A stretch of 9,786 bases of DNA from Negativicutes bacterium (GTDB taxonomy: Bacteria; Bacillota; Negativicutes; JAGOZY01): assembly GCA_018058445.1 (NCBI GenBank), contig JAGOZY010000015.1, forward strand, positions 1 through 9,786, read 5' to 3'. How positions within the stretch are numbered: the stretch's first letter is position 1; each line of letters begins with the position of its first letter. The position numbers and the translations under genes are program-made. This document shows, piece by piece, positions 1-7,800 of this stretch. The notes under the pieces were generated by a model. That model saw only the letters and a list, made by a program, of their open reading frames with translations, did not search any database and was not told the origin of the DNA.

Positions 1-1688
1 CCAAAGGATGGAGCGACGAGGTCAGGCAAGAGTCTTCGGAAGATCAGCCTTTAATGATTTCGCCTGTATATCGAGACCAATTTCCCCGAGAACGTTGGGG
101 CGGTCTTGGGATTTTCTGGAAAGAAAGATGCTACTTTTTGCCGCGAGATCATAGTGACTGGGGACAAGCGATCCGGCTTTTACAAGATGAAAAAATTCCT
201 AAGGTGACTTGGGAGTCGAAGAGCATTTATCGAAGTGCAAATTCCTATGAGATGGATTTAAAAGGTGTTCTTTTAGATGTAAAAATCGGTGCATATTTGC
301 TTCATCCGGGCGAAGGTGGATTGGATGAGATTTCCGTATGGGAAAATTTTGGCGAAGGAGCGATTCCATCTAAACCAGAGACCGAAGAAGAGAAGGCCGT
401 CTGGTTTGCTTTGTTTGCCGGGAAAACGTATCCAAAGATTCGAGCCGAACTTTTAAAAGCATCCCAATGGGAACTATTTAAAAACATGGAATCTTCGCTT
501 GCTGAAGTGCTCGCGGAACTTGAATGGAATGGAATTCAAGTAGATGCAGGGAAGATGGCGGAGCTTTCTGAGGAATTTAGCAAGCGGCTGCAGGAATCGG
601 TGAAGATCATTTATGATGCAGCAGGGGAACCTTTTAATATTAATTCGCCCAAACAATTAGGGACGATTCTCTTTGAAAAACTTCAGCTTCCTGTTTTAAA
701 GAAAACAAAGACCGGCCCATCAACCGATGTGGAAGTTCTTGAAGAGCTGGCACCTTTTCACCCGATGGTAAAAGAACTCTTGAATTATCGTCATTTAACT
801 AAGCTTAAATCAACGTATTTAGATGCCCTTCCGTTATTAATCAACCCAGAGACTGGTCGAATTCATACAACTTTTCATCAAACTGTCGCGGCTACTGGTC
901 GCTTGAGCAGTGCGAATCCTAATCTACAAAATATTCCTGTTCGTAGTGATGAGGGGAAAAGAATTCGCTATTTCTTTGTACCTGGTCGAGAATTTGAAGG
1001 ATTACTTTCAGCTGATTACTCCCAAATTGAACTTCGTATTTTAGCTCATATGGCGGGCGATGAGAGTATGAAAGAAGCCTTTTTACACGGCGAGGATATT
1101 CATGCCCGTACTGCTGCGGAGGTATTTGGAGTAACACCTAGTGATGTGACCCGTGAGATGCGATCTCACGCGAAAGCGGTTAACTTTGGTATTATTTATG
1201 GCATCAGCGATTATAGTCTTTCGAAGGATATCGGAGTGACTCGTAAAGAGGCCGGCGAATATATGGAGAGATACTTTGCTCGTTATCCAAAAATCAAAGC
1301 GACGATTGAAGGCTTAGTGGAATTCGGTCGTGAGCATGGCTATAGTGAAACGATGGATGGGCGCCGCCGTTATATTCCTGATATCAAGAGTAGTAATTTT
1401 AATCGGCGAAGTTTTGCCGAGCGAATTGCGATGAATATGCCAATTCAGGGGACGGCAGCTGATGTTATTAAAAAGGCGATGATTCATATTTATGAAGATC
1501 TCAAGGCCCAAGGCTTTAGAAGCCAGATGGTGCTTCAGGTACACGATGAATTGGTCTTTGAATATGTAGAAGAAGAACTGGAAGCTTTAAAAGCCATCGT
1601 CGTCGCTCGTATGGAGGGGGCAATGAGTTTGTCTGTGCCTCTTCGTGTGGATGTAGCAGTCGGGCCAAATTGGGCTGAGGCAAAATAA
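1..1688 (+). CDS. polA: DNA polymerase I, C-terminal part (5' end outside window)
   Basis: Family A DNA polymerase, which fills gaps in repair and replaces RNA primers. The reading frame is open back to the first base, so the N-terminal 5' nuclease domain and the true start lie upstream; the ATG at 54 is internal. Numbering from that ATG, residues about 1-140 are a 3'-5' exonuclease-like domain and about 145-544 the polymerase domain. The latter has TGRLSS and NLQNIP (281-295), motif A with Asp321 (DYSQIELR), motif B with Arg370, Lys374 and Phe378 (NFGIIYG), and motif C with Asp498-Glu499 (QVHDELVFE). The exonuclease-like domain keeps an Asp (75) near the E. coli Asp424 position, but no DxE motif or YxxxD motif is seen, so proofreading is probably lost, as in Bacillus-type PolA. 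Phe378 matches the residue E. coli uses to discriminate against dideoxynucleotides. First gene of a polA-mutM-coaE operon. Confidence 0.97.
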   Translation, partial: KGWSDEVRQESSEDQPLMISPVYRDQFPRERWGGLGIFWKERCYFLPRDHSDWGQAIRLLQDEKIPKVTWESKSIYRSANSYEMDLKGVLLDVKIGAYLLHPGEGGLDEISVWENFGEGAIPSKPETEEEKAVWFALFAGKTYPKIRAELLKASQWELFKNMESSLAEVLAELEWNGIQVDAGKMAELSEEFSKRLQESVKIIYDAAGEPFNINSPKQLGTILFEKLQLPVLKKTKTGPSTDVEVLEELAPFHPMVKELLNYRHLTKLKSTYLDALPLLINPETGRIHTTFHQTVAATGRLSSANPNLQNIPVRSDEGKRIRYFFVPGREFEGLLSADYSQIELRILAHMAGDESMKEAFLHGEDIHARTAAEVFGVTPSDVTREMRSHAKAVNFGIIYGISDYSLSKDIGVTRKEAGEYMERYFARYPKIKATIEGLVEFGREHGYSETMDGRRRYIPDIKSSNFNRRSFAERIAMNMPIQGTAADVIKKAMIHIYEDLKAQGFRSQMVLQVHDELVFEYVEEELEALKAIVVARMEGAMSLSVPLRVDVAVGPNWAEAK

Positions 1689-1697
1689 GGAGGAACT

Positions 1698-2522
1698 ATG
1701 CCGGAATTACCAGAGGTAGAACAGGTTGTTCAGGATATTCGCCCTCATCTTGTAGGGCAAACAATCAAGGATGTAGATATTTTTCTGGAGAGATTGATTA
1801 AGACTTCTTCTGGGCAAGAGTTTGCGCGAATTCTTGAGAACAGACGAATTGATGCGGTGGAACGTCGTGGAAAGTATATTTTGATACGCCTTGAAGAAGG
1901 GTGGACATTAATTGTTCATTTGCGAATGACTGGTGGCTTAGTGTGGTGCTCTCTGGGGAGTGAAGATGAAAAGTATGAACGACTTCGATTTTGTTTAGCA
2001 GATGGAAGTATATTAAGTTATTCTGATTCTCGCACCTTGGGGACACTGCACTTGCTTCCTGACCATGCTCTGGGCGAAATTAAAGGATTGACTACTTTGG
2101 GGCCAGAGCCCCTGTCGGAGGAATTTTCAAAGGCTTATTTAAAAAGTAGCGTTACTGATAAAAAAGGATCAATCAAAGGACTGCTGCTAGATCAGGCTGT
2201 GATTGCTGGGCTCGGCAATATCTATGTGGATGAATCGCTCTTCCGATCAGGAATTCGGCCCGAGAGGACGGCTGGCTCACTGAAAAAGAAAGAAATCGAC
2301 CTTTTACATCAAGAAATTCAAGCAGTGATCTTTGAGGCGATCCATCAAGGTGGAACGACGTTTCGGGATTATCGCAATGGTCGCGGCGAGCAAGGGGAGT
2401 ATCAGCAGCGTCTGAAAGTGTATGGACGAACTGGGAAGCCTTGCGTAATCTGTGGTCGAGATATTCAAAAAAGCCGGGTGGCAGGAAGAGGAACTCATTA
2501 TTGTGATCATTGCCAAAAGTGA
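1698..2522 (+). CDS. mutM: Formamidopyrimidine-DNA glycosylase (Fpg/MutM)
   Basis: Bifunctional base-excision repair enzyme that removes 8-oxoguanine and ring-opened purines and nicks the abasic site by beta/delta elimination. The 274-aa protein has the family's usual length. It starts MPELPEVE, with the catalytic N-terminal Pro2 and Glu3. Lys59 (RRGKY) matches the conserved lysine near position 57 in E. coli. The helix-two-turn-helix region has GLGNIYVDES (171-180, conserved Asn174). The C-terminal zinc finger has Cys249, Cys252, Cys269 and Cys272, with Arg264 in the hairpin loop. Met77 (HLRMTG) is the expected void-filling residue, but the second loop reads D110-S-R112-T-L114, so the usual Phe wedge is Leu. 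The start is fixed by AAGGAGG at 1687-1693, which overlaps the polA stop codon. The 9-nt gap implies co-transcription with polA. Confidence 0.97.
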   Translation: MPELPEVEQVVQDIRPHLVGQTIKDVDIFLERLIKTSSGQEFARILENRRIDAVERRGKYILIRLEEGWTLIVHLRMTGGLVWCSLGSEDEKYERLRFCLADGSILSYSDSRTLGTLHLLPDHALGEIKGLTTLGPEPLSEEFSKAYLKSSVTDKKGSIKGLLLDQAVIAGLGNIYVDESLFRSGIRPERTAGSLKKKEIDLLHQEIQAVIFEAIHQGGTTFRDYRNGRGEQGEYQQRLKVYGRTGKPCVICGRDIQKSRVAGRGTHYCDHCQK

Positions 2523-2531
2523 GGGAATGAG

Positions 2532-3131
2532 ATGAAATTAATCGGACTAACTGGCGGAATCGCAACGGGTAAGAGCACGGCAAGTAAAATTTTGCGTGAA
2601 ATGGGTGTCCGCGTGATCGACGCGGATCAAGTCTCACATCAAGTGCTAGCGGATGGATCGCCTTATCTAGCAGGCATTGAAGAGCGTTTTGGCTCTTCGA
2701 TGTTGATTTCACCAAAAAAGTTAAATCGTGAGGCTTTGGGGAAAGTGATTTTTTCTAGTCCTGCGAAGAAGAAGCTTTTAGAGGATTTTCTTCATCCGGT
2801 GATTCGCGAGGAAATGGAAAAAGAAATTCAACAAGGCGAGCTTGAGGGATTGCCCTTTATGGTTCTTGATATCCCTCTACTTATTGAAAGTTCTTATTGG
2901 CCTGAACGGGTCGATGAAATCTGGTTGATCGATGCCAATGAGGAGCTACAGAAGAGCCGTTTGCATTCTCGGAACGGCTATACGGAAGACGAAGCTTTGG
3001 CTCGAATTCGCGCTCAACTGCCGATGGTGGAGAAGCGGAAAGTGGCTGATCAGGTCTTTTTAAATGAAGGAAAGATCGCAGATCTGGAACGTCAATTGAG
3101 GCAGGCAATTAAAAAAAATGAGAAAATTTGA
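2532..3131 (+). CDS. coaE: Dephospho-CoA kinase
   Basis: Catalyses the last step of coenzyme A synthesis, ATP-dependent phosphorylation of the ribose 3'-hydroxyl of dephospho-CoA, in the cytoplasm. The 199-aa length is normal. It has a P-loop at residues 8-16 (GGIATGKST), the acceptor-site motif IDAD (29-32), HPVIR (88-92), the core strand DIPLLIE (113-119; the family has PLLfE), and a lid with basic residues at Arg143 and Arg147 followed by the characteristic E-A-x-x-R-I-x-x-Q segment (154-162). It begins 9 nt after the mutM stop with a modest GAGGG Shine-Dalgarno at 2521-2525. Association with polA and mutM is common in Firmicutes and reflects position rather than shared chemistry. No terminator is visible between its stop and the tRNA promoter, so its transcript may run on through the tRNA genes. 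Confidence 0.96.
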   Translation: MKLIGLTGGIATGKSTASKILREMGVRVIDADQVSHQVLADGSPYLAGIEERFGSSMLISPKKLNREALGKVIFSSPAKKKLLEDFLHPVIREEMEKEIQQGELEGLPFMVLDIPLLIESSYWPERVDEIWLIDANEELQKSRLHSRNGYTEDEALARIRAQLPMVEKRKVADQVFLNEGKIADLERQLRQAIKKNEKI

Positions 3132-3151
3132 AGATTTTGCTGTGGTAGGGC

Positions 3152-3181
3152 TTGACTCTCATGACTTTTTGATGGTATGAT
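3152..3181 (+). promoter_or_regulatory. Sigma-70-type promoter for the tRNA-Leu pair
   Basis: The -35 box TTGACT (3152-3157) and -10 box TATGAT (3176-3181) each match the consensus at five of six positions and are separated by 18 nt. Transcription should start near 3188, about 24 nt before the first tRNA. The position between coaE and the tRNAs and the good match suit a stable-RNA promoter. Not experimentally shown. Confidence 0.8.
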
Positions 3182-3194
3182 AGCACCGTTGCAG

Positions 3195-3209
3195 TTCGAT
3201 GTAATCGAA
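3195..3209 (+). other. Perfect hairpin in the tRNA 5' leader
   Basis: TTCGAT (3195-3200), a GTA loop, then ATCGAA (3204-3209) form a perfect 6-bp inverted repeat. It lies two bases before the mature 5' end of tRNA-Leu(CAG) and just after the predicted transcription start. It may help RNase P processing of the precursor or stabilise it; that role is an inference. The string ATCGAAA recurs in the inter-tRNA spacer at 3303-3309. Confidence 0.45.
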
Positions 3210-3211
3210 AT

Positions 3212-3298
3212 GCGGTCATGGCGGAACTGGCAGACGCGCTAGATTCAGGTTCTAGTGGGGGCAACTCCATGGAGGTTCAAGTCCTCTTGACCGCACCA
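3212..3298 (+). tRNA. tRNA-Leu (anticodon CAG)
   Basis: An 87-nt class II tRNA. The acceptor stem is GCGGTCA (3212-3218) paired with TGACCGC (3288-3294), then discriminator A and an encoded CCA (3296-3298). The anticodon stem CTAGA/TCTAG encloses the loop TTCAGGT, giving anticodon CAG (3246-3248), which reads CUG. There is a variable arm, and a T-loop TTCAAGT in a GGAGG/CCTCT stem with one G-T pair. The long variable arm and discriminator A fit leucine identity. It is followed after 21 nt by a second leucine tRNA. Confidence 0.97.
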
Positions 3299-3319
3299 TT
3301 AAATCGAAACTACATAAAC

Positions 3320-3404
3320 GCGGTTGTGGCGGAACGGCAGACGCACCATCTTGAGGGGGTGGCGGGCAACACCCGTGTGGGTTCAAATCCCACCAACCGC
3401 ACCA
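3320..3404 (+). tRNA. tRNA-Leu (anticodon GAG)
   Basis: An 85-nt class II tRNA. The acceptor stem is GCGGTTG (3320-3326) paired with CAACCGC (3394-3400), then discriminator A and encoded CCA (3402-3404). The anticodon stem CCATC/GGTGG (3346-3350 and 3358-3362, one T-G pair) encloses TTGAGGG, giving anticodon GAG (3353-3355), which reads CUC and CUU. The T-loop is TTCAAAT. It shares the GCGG start and the D-arm sequence with the preceding tRNA, suggesting an old tandem duplication. The two are expressed together and end at the terminator at 3418. Confidence 0.97.
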
Positions 3405-3417
3405 TAAAAACAGTATG

Positions 3418-3443
3418 CCTGAGAAGCGATTCTCAGGTTTTTT
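3418..3443 (+). terminator. Intrinsic terminator of the tRNA operon
   Basis: CCTGAGAA (3418-3425), loop GCGA, then TTCTCAGG (3430-3437) make a perfect 8-bp stem followed at once by six T (3438-3443). It starts 14 nt after the CCA end of tRNA-Leu(GAG), a textbook rho-independent terminator. Confidence 0.93.
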
Positions 3444-3635
3444 GTTTATTTCGGAATATTTTTTAAGTAATTGCCGGATTAGACCGGGCGAAGAAATAAA
3501 AAAAACGTTGGAAAACTAGAAGGATAAAAAAGGTTTCCGTCGTATTTATAACTATAGTGTGAATAGCGCTAAGGCCATAGTACTTGATTTACAAGCTATC
3601 ATAGGCTGAAAAATAGAAAGGCGGCTGACAGGGGA
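3444..3635 (+). other. Intergenic region upstream of the efflux operon
   Basis: About 190 AT-rich bases with no credible gene on either strand. The promoter of the efflux operon should lie here, since a terminator stands upstream. The best -10 candidates are TATAAC (3547-3552) and TATAGT (3553-3558), but neither has a good -35 box at proper distance, so I do not assign one; a weak promoter or an activator-dependent one would fit. An imperfect dyad at 3574-3606 is listed separately. Confidence 0.5.
3574..3606 (+). promoter_or_regulatory. Imperfect dyad, candidate operator of the efflux operon
   Basis: The core is CTTG-ATTTA-CAAG (3583-3595). Outside it, ATAG (3577-3580) mirrors CTAT (3596-3599), and GCC (3574-3576) mirrors GGC (3604-3606), with unpaired bases between the blocks. 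It lies 30-60 nt before the acrA-like start and downstream of the candidate -10 boxes. Efflux operons are commonly repressed by TetR- or MarR-type dimers that bind dyads of this size, but no regulator gene is next to it and the function is inferred. It could also be a chance or leader-RNA hairpin. Confidence 0.3.
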
Positions 3636-4793
3636 ATGGAAAATAAAAAGTGGTTAAAGATTGCAGGAATTGTCGTAGGAGTTGCATTGATCGCCTTTGT
3701 AGGCTGGAAGTTTTTTAATAAACCAGGAGCGGCTCCACAAGCTGGCGCAGTTCCGGTAAAAGCGATTGCGGCAACTCAAGCCGATACGCCGATTATTTAT
3801 GAATTCGTCGGTGAAATCCGTCCACAAAATGAGGCCCAGATTACCTCACGAGTGAGCGGGATGATCATTGAACGGTATGTGAATGGTGGGGAACTGGTAA
3901 CAAAAGGTCAGCCCCTATTTAAAATTGATCCCCGTGACTATGAAACTTCGGTACTGGCGATGCGATCTGAACTCTTGAGTGCGGAAATTGTATATACTCA
4001 AAATCGTCAAAACCGTATGCGTTATCTGCAGCTTTTAGAAGGACAAGCGATCGCACAAAAAACCTATGATGATGCGTTGGCTCTTGAAAATCAATCGGCA
4101 GCGCAAGTTGAGAACGTGAGAGCTAGTCTTGCTCAGCAAGAGCTGAATCTCTCTCATACGATCATCCGAGCACCGATGGATGGCCGACTAGATGTTTCGA
4201 TTGTCAGCACGGGTACTTTTGCAACTGCAGGACAAACTGCACTGGCAACGGTGTCCACGTTAAATCCGGTTCGAGTGCAGTTTAGCATTAATGAAACGGA
4301 TTATCTGCAATTTGCTAAAGCAATTAATATGGGGAACTTAATGGAGCTTCCTGTGGATCTAGTCTTGGCAAACGGAGCTACTTATTCTGAGCGGGGCAGA
4401 ATTGTTGAGATCAACCGTGGATTGACCCAGCAAACAGGAACGTTAACAATGAAGGCTCAATTTGGCAATCCAGCAGATTTATTGATCCCAGGTATGTTTG
4501 CTCGAGTTCAATTGCAAGGTGAAGTTCGTAAAAATGCAATCCTTGTTCCACAACGTGCCGTTTATATGCAGTTGACAAAAAGCTTTGTGACTGTGGTAGG
4601 AGCTGACGGAAAAGCGGAGGTACGTGCTGTGACTGTGGGTCCAAAAGTTGGACAGCTATTTATTGCTGAAAGTGGTGTCGAACCTGGCGATAAAGTGGTT
4701 GTTGAAGGTCAGCAAAAAACCAAGCAAGGTGTACCTCTTCAAGTAACTGAAATTCAAGTATCTGATTTGAAGATCCCAGTTGTGGGAGAATAG
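3636..4793 (+). CDS. RND efflux membrane fusion protein (AcrA/MexA-like)
   Basis: Periplasmic adaptor that connects an inner-membrane RND pump to an outer-membrane channel. The 385-aa protein has a short basic N-terminus and one hydrophobic segment at about 8-24. There is no cysteine lipobox, so it is probably anchored by this helix rather than by a lipid as in E. coli AcrA. Domains in order: first half of the lipoyl domain (about 66-100, SRVSGMI, DPRDYE), an alpha-helical hairpin (about 100-172), second lipoyl half (about 176-210, IRAPMDGRLD), a beta-barrel (about 211-295, IPGMFARV), and a membrane-proximal domain (296-380, VPQRAV, EPGDKVVVEG). The Shine-Dalgarno is weaker than its neighbours' (AAAGGCGG at 3617-3624, 11 nt before ATG), and no other in-frame ATG precedes it nearby. 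The transporter gene follows after 13 nt. Confidence 0.95.
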   Translation: MENKKWLKIAGIVVGVALIAFVGWKFFNKPGAAPQAGAVPVKAIAATQADTPIIYEFVGEIRPQNEAQITSRVSGMIIERYVNGGELVTKGQPLFKIDPRDYETSVLAMRSELLSAEIVYTQNRQNRMRYLQLLEGQAIAQKTYDDALALENQSAAQVENVRASLAQQELNLSHTIIRAPMDGRLDVSIVSTGTFATAGQTALATVSTLNPVRVQFSINETDYLQFAKAINMGNLMELPVDLVLANGATYSERGRIVEINRGLTQQTGTLTMKAQFGNPADLLIPGMFARVQLQGEVRKNAILVPQRAVYMQLTKSFVTVVGADGKAEVRAVTVGPKVGQLFIAESGVEPGDKVVVEGQQKTKQGVPLQVTEIQVSDLKIPVVGE

Positions 4794-4806
4794 TAGGAGG
4801 TAAGAA

Positions 4807-7800
4807 ATGGCTCGTTTTTTCATTACTCGTCCAGTTTTTGCCATTGTCTTATCTTTGATTATTACTTTGGTAGGACTTATTGCGGCATTGACTTTGCCGA
4901 TTGAACAATATCCAGAAATTGCTGCACCGCGGGTTAGTGTGTCGGCAAACTATCTGGGTGCGAATGCTTCTGTTGTAGAGTCTACAATTGCCAGTACAAT
5001 TGAACAGAAGGTTAACGGCTCCGAAGGCATGATCGATATGCGGACAGTTAGCGATGATAGCGGTAGCTATTCATTGGATGTTACTTTCTCGCTTGATCGA
5101 GATCCGGATATGGCGACTGTTGACGTACAGAACCGGGTTGCACAGGCAAACTCTGATTTGCCAAGTGCGGTTTTGAATTCCGGTGTGACTACGGCAAAAC
5201 AATCATCGACAACGATTATGTTTTTCTCTCTTTATTCGCCAAATCAAACCTATGATTCGCTCTTTTTGAAAAACTATGGAAGTATTAACATTGTCAATGC
5301 GATTAAACGAATTGAAGGGGTTAGTACGGTTAGTGAGTATGGTCCGGAATATAGTATGCGTATCTGGGTCAAACCAGATCGAATGGCTCAATTAGGAGTG
5401 ACTTCATCAGATATTGCGGCTGCGATTAATGCGCAAAGTGTCCAGTTACCGACTGGACGAATTGGGCAGTTGCCATCGGTTGCTGAGCAAGAATTCCAAT
5501 ATTCAACCCAAGTACAGAGCCAGATGACTGATCCGGAAGAATTTAAAAAGATCGTTGTTCGGTCTTTGCCAGATGGATCATTTATTCGAATTGGTGATGT
5601 CGCCGATGTTGAATTTGGCAATCGCTCCAGTAACTTTAGTAGTGATTTTAATGGTAAGGATGCAGCGGTTTTTGCGATTCAGTTAACTCCTGAGGCGAAT
5701 GCGTTACAAGCTGTTTCCCAAATTCGTGAAGTGATTTCCGAAGCAGAAAAGCAGTTTCCAAATGATTTGGAAGCCTATATCATCGTTGATAATACTGTTT
5801 TCGTTAAAGAATCTTTGAAAGAAGTTTTGAAAACCTTTATTGAAGCGATGTTCTTGGTATTGATCGTGGTTTTTGTTTTCCTGCAAAACTGGCGGGCCAC
5901 ATTAATTCCAATGCTGGCGATCCCAGTTTCTTTGATCGGAACTTTTGGTGCTTTCGTTCTGATGGGCTTTACAATCAATACGCTTACGATGTTTGCGATG
6001 GTTCTTGCGATCGGTCTGGTTGTTGATGATGCGATCGTTGTTGTCGAGGCTGTTGAACATCATATTGATGAAAATAAGTTAAGTCCGAAGGAAGCTGCCT
6101 TTAGGGCGATGGACGAGGTGTCCGGTCCGGTTGTGGCGATTGCTTTCGTTTTGGCTTCGGTTTTCATTCCGGTTGCTTTCTTCGGTGGGACAATCGGTGT
6201 TCTTTATAAACAATTTGCTTTGACAATTACTATTTCTATGGCGTTGTCGGCGATTGTTGCTTTGACTTTGACGCCTGCCCTTTGTAGCTTGCTTCTAAAA
6301 TCATATGAAGAACGTAAAGAAGCTAAAAAGGGTCCACTTGATAAGTTCTTTGCTTGGTTTAATCGCAACTTTGAAAAAATGCTAGATGGTTACTCAAATG
6401 CAGTGAAGAAATCCTTAAAACGACTGGCTTTTTGGCTCGTGATGCTGTTAATTGTTTCGATTGCAGCAGGTGGCTTCATCATGCAACTACCGAGTGCCTT
6501 CGTGCCGGATGAAGATCAGGGTTATTTCCTAATGGCTGTCAATTTGCCAGATGCTTCTTCGATGAATCGAACTCGGGCAGCATCCAATCAACTGGCAACA
6601 GATCTACGAAAAATGCCAGGTGTGGACGCGGTGTTCGTTGTTACTGGTTTTGATATTATCGGTAGCAGTAATAAATCAAGTAGTAGTTTAGTTGGGGTCT
6701 CTCTGAAGCCTTGGGCCGAGAGAACGAGCCCAGAAACTCAGGTAGAGGCTTTAATGGGGCAGACGATGGGAATTGCTTCGAAGTACCCTGAGATTTCCGT
6801 AATTCCATTTAATGCACCTGCGTTGCCTGGTGCAAGTAGTACAGGGTCTTTATCGCTTATGATTGCCGATCAGGCCGGGTCATCTACGATTGAAGAGCTT
6901 GAAGCGATCTTGGGCGGATTCCTGAGTGAGGCAAACAAGCGGCCTGAAATTGGAATGGCTTTCACGGCGTTCAATACTAGAACTCCGGCTTATAAGTATC
7001 AAATTGACCGTGACAAGATCGCTAAATTAGGTATTCCGCTCAGTGATGCATTGGGTACTTTGCAAGCGTTCTCTGGTGGATATGAAGTGAATGACTTCAC
7101 TAAATTTGGCCGAACTTGGAAGGTTGTTTTGCAAGCGACGCCGGAATTCCGAACAGATGTAAAAGATATCGGCTTCTTCTATGTAAGGAGTGCCGATGGG
7201 TCATTGATTCCGCTTAGCAATATCATCACATCGGAACAGATTACCGGACCGACCTCTCTGCAACGGTTCAATGCGATGCGTTCAGTCGCCATCAGTGGTG
7301 CACCTGCTCCTGGTTATAGTACTGGGGATGCAATGACTGCGCTTGAAGAAGTGGCAAATGCGACTCTGCCAGCTGGCTATATCTATGAATGGGTGGATCA
7401 GAGCCGAGATGAGAGGGCTTCCGGTGGACAATCGACGATTGTTTTTGGTCTGGCGATTATCTTCTCGTTCCTTTGCTTGGCTGCTCTTTATGAGAGCTGG
7501 ACGATTCCATTCTCTGTACTCCTCTCAATCCCAACAGCTTTGCTTGGTGCAGGATTTGCCCAGTGGAGCCGCGGATTGACGAACAACGTATATATGCAAA
7601 TTGGTTTGATTATGCTGATTGGTCTGGCTGCTAAAAATGCGATCTTGATCGTAGAGTATGCCAAGATCAATATGGATGAAAAAGGTATGAGTCCATTCGA
7701 TGCTACGGTATCGGCAGCTCGATTGCGTCTGCGACCGATTTTGATGACTTCACTGGCATTTATTATCGGTTGTCTGCCACTTGCAATTGCAAGCGGTGCT

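Noticed and set aside
54..56. ATG at 54 as the start of a short, Klenow-only DNA polymerase
   Set aside because: The frame is open from base 3 to this ATG with no stop and no Shine-Dalgarno just upstream, so it is an internal methionine of a full-length polA.
2173..2715. 180-codon - strand ORF
   Set aside because: It is antisense across the mutM-coaE junction, both strongly supported genes. The translation shows no recognisable domain and no good start signal.
3218..3466. 82-codon + strand ORF beginning MAELADALDSG
   Set aside because: It is the translation of the two tRNA-Leu genes and the terminator. This kind of spurious ORF commonly arises from leucine tRNA genes, and it has no protein support.
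3471..3499. TTGCCG and AAATAA as an efflux promoter
   Set aside because: The spacing of 17 nt is right, but the -10 match is poor (three of six), and the A-rich stretch gives many equal chance matches.
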